Assembly (NCBI RefSeq): GCF_004214935.1
Contig: NZ_SFCC01000011.1
Span: forward strand, 124,001 to 188,000
Length of the DNA stretch: 64,000 nt
Origin: Amycolatopsis suaedae
Lineage (GTDB): Bacteria; Actinomycetota; Actinomycetes; Mycobacteriales; Pseudonocardiaceae
Direction of reading: 5' to 3'
This document shows positions 61,144 to 64,000 of the stretch, one piece after another (the first letter of the stretch is position 1; the number at the start of each line of letters is the position of its first letter). Under the pieces are notes generated by a model. The model did no database searches and had not been told where the DNA came from. It saw only the letters and a list, made by a program, of their open reading frames with translations. The translations under genes were made by a program, and so were the position numbers.

Positions 61144-62050
61144 CACGACCATGACCACGATCGGCGGCAAGCCGGTGCTGCGCTTCGAGCGGGTGCTCGC
61201 GCATCCACCCGCCAAGGTGTGGCGGGCGGTGTCCGATCCGGACGAGCTCAAGCACTGGTTCCCCGCGGTGATCGAGGCGGAGGCGGCCGCGGGCGCGTCG
61301 ATGCGGTTCGTCATGGACGACGGCGAGGACGTCACCAGCGGCGAGGTGCTGGAGTACGACCCGCCGAAGGTGTACGCCTTCCGGTGGGCCGACGAGGTAC
61401 TGCGGTTCGAGATCCTTTCGCACGAGCGGGGCAGCGTGCTGGTGTTCACCCACACTCTCACCGAGGGCCAGGAGTTCATCGCGGCGCGCAACACCGCCGG
61501 CTGGGAGGTCTGCCTCGTCGCCCTGGAAGCCCGGCTGGACGGGGTGGAGGCCGAGCTGCCGGACCACCGCCCGCTGATGGAGTCCTATGTGGAGCACTTC
61601 GGTATCGGCAGGGGCGAGGTCGTGGAAACCGCGGACGGCTTCGAGGTGCGGTTCCGCCGTGACGTCGTCTGGCGTCCGGTCGAGACCGTCTGGGAGATGC
61701 TCGCGGACGGTGGAACCGTCACCGAGGGACAGGCTCCGCCGCCGGGGTTCACCGCCGGCCCGATCCAGGCAGGCCAGGTCACCGAGGTGGAGTCGCCACG
61801 GCTGCTCGTCTTCGAGTGGACCCTTAATGGCTTGACCGCCGGACAGGTGCGCTGGAAGCTCGTCCACGAACCGAGGCTGGCCACCTATGTGGAGCTGACC
61901 CAGACGGTCGCCCGCCGGTTCGACGCCGAGCTGCCGGTACTGCTGGCCGCGTGGCAGGTGCGGCTCGAGGTGCTGTTCGGATCGCTGCTCGGACTGGAAC
62001 GCGAATGGTCCGACGAGCGATTCAACCAGCTGAGGGCCGAGCTTCATTAG
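61136..62050 (+). CDS. Tandem SRPBCC (AHSA1-like) domain protein
   Basis: 304 aa. Two START-like hydrophobic-cavity domains. The first runs to about residue 145: RFERVLAHPPAKVWRAVSDPDELKHWFPA, FVMDDGEDVTSGEVLEYDPPKVYAFRW. The second runs from about residue 160: RFRRDVVWRPVETVWEMLADGG, SPRLLVFEWTLNGLTAGQVRWKLVHE. ArsR-SRPBCC pairs are widespread; the SRPBCC part probably binds a hydrophobic ligand. Followed closely by the DrrAB transporter. Confidence 0.88.
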   Translation: MGDTTMTTIGGKPVLRFERVLAHPPAKVWRAVSDPDELKHWFPAVIEAEAAAGASMRFVMDDGEDVTSGEVLEYDPPKVYAFRWADEVLRFEILSHERGSVLVFTHTLTEGQEFIAARNTAGWEVCLVALEARLDGVEAELPDHRPLMESYVEHFGIGRGEVVETADGFEVRFRRDVVWRPVETVWEMLADGGTVTEGQAPPPGFTAGPIQAGQVTEVESPRLLVFEWTLNGLTAGQVRWKLVHEPRLATYVELTQTVARRFDAELPVLLAAWQVRLEVLFGSLLGLEREWSDERFNQLRAELH

Positions 62051-62059
62051 GGAGTGTGG

Positions 62060-63025
62060 ATGGAACACGCGATCGAGGCCGCCGGGCTGGTCAAGACGTT
62101 CGGCGACACCCGGGCGGTCGACGGCGTGGATCTCGCCGTCCCCGGCGGGGCCGTGTACGGGTTTCTCGGCCCGAACGGGGCGGGCAAGACGACCACGATC
62201 CGCATGCTGGCCACGCTGCTCCAGCCCGACGCCGGGACGGCGAAGGTGCTCGGCCACGACGTCGTCACCGATGCCGACAAGGTGCGCAGCAAGGTCAGCC
62301 TGACCGGGCAGTTCGCCTCGGTCGACGACGACCTGACGGGCGTCGAGAACCTCGTCCTGCTGGGACGGTTGCTCGGATTCGGCAAACGCCAGGCCCGCGT
62401 CCGCGCGGGCGAGCTGCTCGACGCGTTCGGCCTCGCCGAGGCCGGCGCCAAGCTGGTGAAGAACTACTCGGGCGGCATGCGACGGCGGATCGACATCGCG
62501 GCGAGCATCGTCGTCGCGCCGGAGCTGATGTTCCTCGACGAGCCGACCACGGGCCTGGACCCGCGTAGCCGCAACCAGGTGTGGGACATCGTCCGCGCGC
62601 TGGTGCGGGAGGGCACCACCGTGCTGCTCACCACGCAGTACCTGGAGGAGGCCGATCAGCTGGCCGACCGCATCGCGGTCATCGACAGGGGCCGCGTCAT
62701 CGCCGAGGGCACCACGGGGGAGCTCAAGGCCTCCGTCGGTTCGGGCGCGCTCCACGTCCGCCTGACCGAACCGGCCCGGCGCGACGACGCCGAGCGAATC
62801 CTGACCGAGGCTCTCGGTGAGCCGGTGGAGTTCGAGTCCGACCCGGCGGCGCTGGTGGTGCGGGTGTCCCAGCCGGATCGCGTCGCCGCCGCGCTCGCGC
62901 GGCTGCCGGAGGCCGGGATCTCGGTCGCCGGTTACTCGCTCGGCCAGCCCAGCCTCGACGAGGTGTTCCTGGCGCTGACCGGTCACCCCGCTGAGGAACA
63001 CGAGACCGAGGAGGTGGTGGCATGA
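62060..63025 (+). CDS. ABC transporter ATPase, DrrA (daunorubicin resistance) type
   Basis: 321 aa from ATG 62060 (GGGAG upstream). Walker [15 protein letters not shown] near residue 40, signature [15 protein letters not shown], Walker [24 protein letters not shown], and the DrrA-type C-terminal regulatory part ([37 protein letters not shown]). It energises drug or lipid export with the permease that follows (ATGA overlap). Confidence 0.93.
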   Translation: MEHAIEAAGLVKTFGDTRAVDGVDLAVPGGAVYGFLGPNGAGKTTTIRMLATLLQPDAGTAKVLGHDVVTDADKVRSKVSLTGQFASVDDDLTGVENLVLLGRLLGFGKRQARVRAGELLDAFGLAEAGAKLVKNYSGGMRRRIDIAASIVVAPELMFLDEPTTGLDPRSRNQVWDIVRALVREGTTVLLTTQYLEEADQLADRIAVIDRGRVIAEGTTGELKASVGSGALHVRLTEPARRDDAERILTEALGEPVEFESDPAALVVRVSQPDRVAAALARLPEAGISVAGYSLGQPSLDEVFLALTGHPAEEHETEEVVA

Positions 63026-63858
63026 CCACGGCGCCACCGGCGAGCCCGCTCGTCGAGGAGGATCTGCGCAAGGCGCTGACGATGCGTACCCGGCCGCGGC
63101 GGCCGAGTGCGTTGTCCGCCGCGCTGACGTTCGGCTGGCGAGCCATGCTCAAGATCAGGCACGTCCCGGACCAGCTGTTCGACGTCACGATCTTCCCGAT
63201 CATGATGACCCTGATCTTCACCTACCTGTTCGGCGGCGCGCTGGCCGGTTCGACCGACGCCTACCTGCAGGTCTTTCTGCCGGGAATCCTGGTGCAGAGC
63301 ATCGTGATGATCACGATGTACACCGGTGTCGGGATGAACGAGGACATCGCCAAGGGCGTGTTCGACCGGTTCCGGACGCTGCCGATCTGGCGGCCCGCGG
63401 CGATCGTCGGGGCGTTGTTCGGTGACGTCGTCCGCTACACGCTCGGTGCCACCATCACGATCGTGCTCGGGCTGATCCTGGGATTCCGCCCGTCGGGTGG
63501 AGTCGTCGGTGTGGTGCTCGGCGTGCTGCTCCTGCTGGTGTTCGCGTTCAGCCTGTCCTGGGTGTGGACGATGTTCGGCCTCATCCTGCAGACGTCCAAG
63601 TCGGTGATGGGCTGGAGCATGATGGTGCTGATGCCGCTCACCTTCGGCAGCAACATCTACGTCAGCCCGGACACCATGCCGTCGTGGCTGGAGGCCGTCG
63701 TCAACGTCAACCCGGTGACGCATCTGGTGACCGCGGTGCGTGGGCTGATGCACGGCAACGTCGGATTCGCGCAGGTCGGGTGGGTACTCGTCGCGTGCGT
63801 GGCCCTGGTCGCGGTGTTCGGCCCGATCGTGATGCGGCTCTACTCGAAGAAGCGCTGA
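63022..63858 (+). CDS. ABC-2 type permease, DrrB family
   Basis: 278 aa with six predicted helices of the ABC-2 fold: [71 protein letters not shown] and [36 protein letters not shown]. It is the membrane half of the DrrAB-type exporter, coupled by ATGA. With the ArsR regulator this is a typical drug or metabolite resistance cassette. Confidence 0.93.
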   Translation: MTTAPPASPLVEEDLRKALTMRTRPRRPSALSAALTFGWRAMLKIRHVPDQLFDVTIFPIMMTLIFTYLFGGALAGSTDAYLQVFLPGILVQSIVMITMYTGVGMNEDIAKGVFDRFRTLPIWRPAAIVGALFGDVVRYTLGATITIVLGLILGFRPSGGVVGVVLGVLLLLVFAFSLSWVWTMFGLILQTSKSVMGWSMMVLMPLTFGSNIYVSPDTMPSWLEAVVNVNPVTHLVTAVRGLMHGNVGFAQVGWVLVACVALVAVFGPIVMRLYSKKR

Positions 63859-63864
63859 CCGCGC

Positions 63865-64000
63865 TCACCACCGGGGCTCGGCGGTTCCGTATCCCGGCGG
63901 TCTCGGCCAGCTGAGGCCGTGGCCGTCGAGTGTGCCGGGTGGGCTCACCGCGGTGATGCGCGCGTCGACCGGGGTGAGCCACCGGTCGCCCTCCGGGGCG
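63865..64000 (-). CDS. C-terminal end of an unidentified gene (runs off the right edge)
   Basis: The last 44 codons on the minus strand (APEGDRWLTPVDARITAVSP ... GTAEPRW, stop at 63865-63867) have coding-like third-position GC. The gene is convergent with the permease, 6 nt away. Too little is present to assign a family. Confidence 0.5.
   Translation of the reverse strand, partial: APEGDRWLTPVDARITAVSPPGTLDGHGLSWPRPPGYGTAEPRW

Overview
This window is chromosomal DNA of a high-GC actinomycete. Family Pseudonocardiaceae (Amycolatopsis, Lentzea or Kibdelosporangium relatives) is the most likely source. This rests on the strong GC bias at third codon positions, GTG/TTG starts, 4-nt start/stop overlaps, the carD-ispD-ispF and lpqE-radA neighbourhoods shared with mycobacteria, many ECF sigma, TetR and MerR genes, and a SigC-like system. 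The assignment is an inference; there is no rRNA here to settle it.

Layout. 0-6 kb: isoprenoid genes ispF/ispD and carD, then lpqE and radA, then an ECF sigma factor with a membrane partner. 6-12 kb: trehalose synthesis and turnover (otsA and an OtsB-GH15 fusion), a ThrE-type exporter and tRNA-Thr(TGT). 12-24 kb: a patchwork of small regulators and enzymes (GNAT, methyltransferase, DinB-like, MerR, GH25 lysozyme, TetR with two reductase-like genes, FAD monooxygenase with a GntR-TetR hybrid, BlaI-M56 pair, secreted HNH nuclease), several with readable palindromic operators. 24.9-29.5 kb: an operon for iron/cobalamin-type uptake, made of an Fe-S-like protein, binding lipoprotein, permease and ATPase. 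Its last cistron is an unannotated 22-residue peptide, followed by a strong hairpin and a SagB/ThcOx-type dehydrogenase. 29.6-35.5 kb: a SigC-like sigma factor with a divergent zinc-binding membrane partner and a promoter resembling the mycobacterial SigC consensus, small metal-site and membrane proteins, and a Na+/H+ antiporter carrying a UBP zinc finger. 35.5-44.5 kb: the phenylacetate pathway (TetR regulator, paaK, paaI, paaH, paaZABCDE). 44.5-47 kb: an MFS exporter with a zinc-ribbon TetR regulator. 47-59 kb: a sugar locus (SIS deaminase/isomerase, ROK kinase, PfkB kinase, class II aldolase, DeoR repressor, ABC importer, DUF5107 protein, Tat-exported GH109-like enzyme) that reads as N-acetylgalactosamine use through tagatose phosphates. 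59-64 kb: ilvD, then an ArsR-SRPBCC-DrrAB cassette and the end of one more gene.

Most notable observations: (1) the translationally coupled 22-aa peptide between the siderophore-type transporter and the SagB dehydrogenase, a RiPP-like arrangement without a visible YcaO; (2) a 16-bp palindrome GTCT-N8-AGAC found twelve times, all inside genes and in different reading frames, where about one is expected by chance; (3) a recurring CTTTAGC-2-GCTAAAG hairpin at gene ends; (4) an IspD that lacks the nucleotide-binding loop and catalytic lysine region; (5) operator pairs that tie BlaI, a PaaR-like TetR, a GntR-TetR hybrid and the DeoR repressor to specific targets.

Coordinates follow the coding frames. 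Start codons are chosen from ribosome binding sites and family alignment and are flagged where uncertain.
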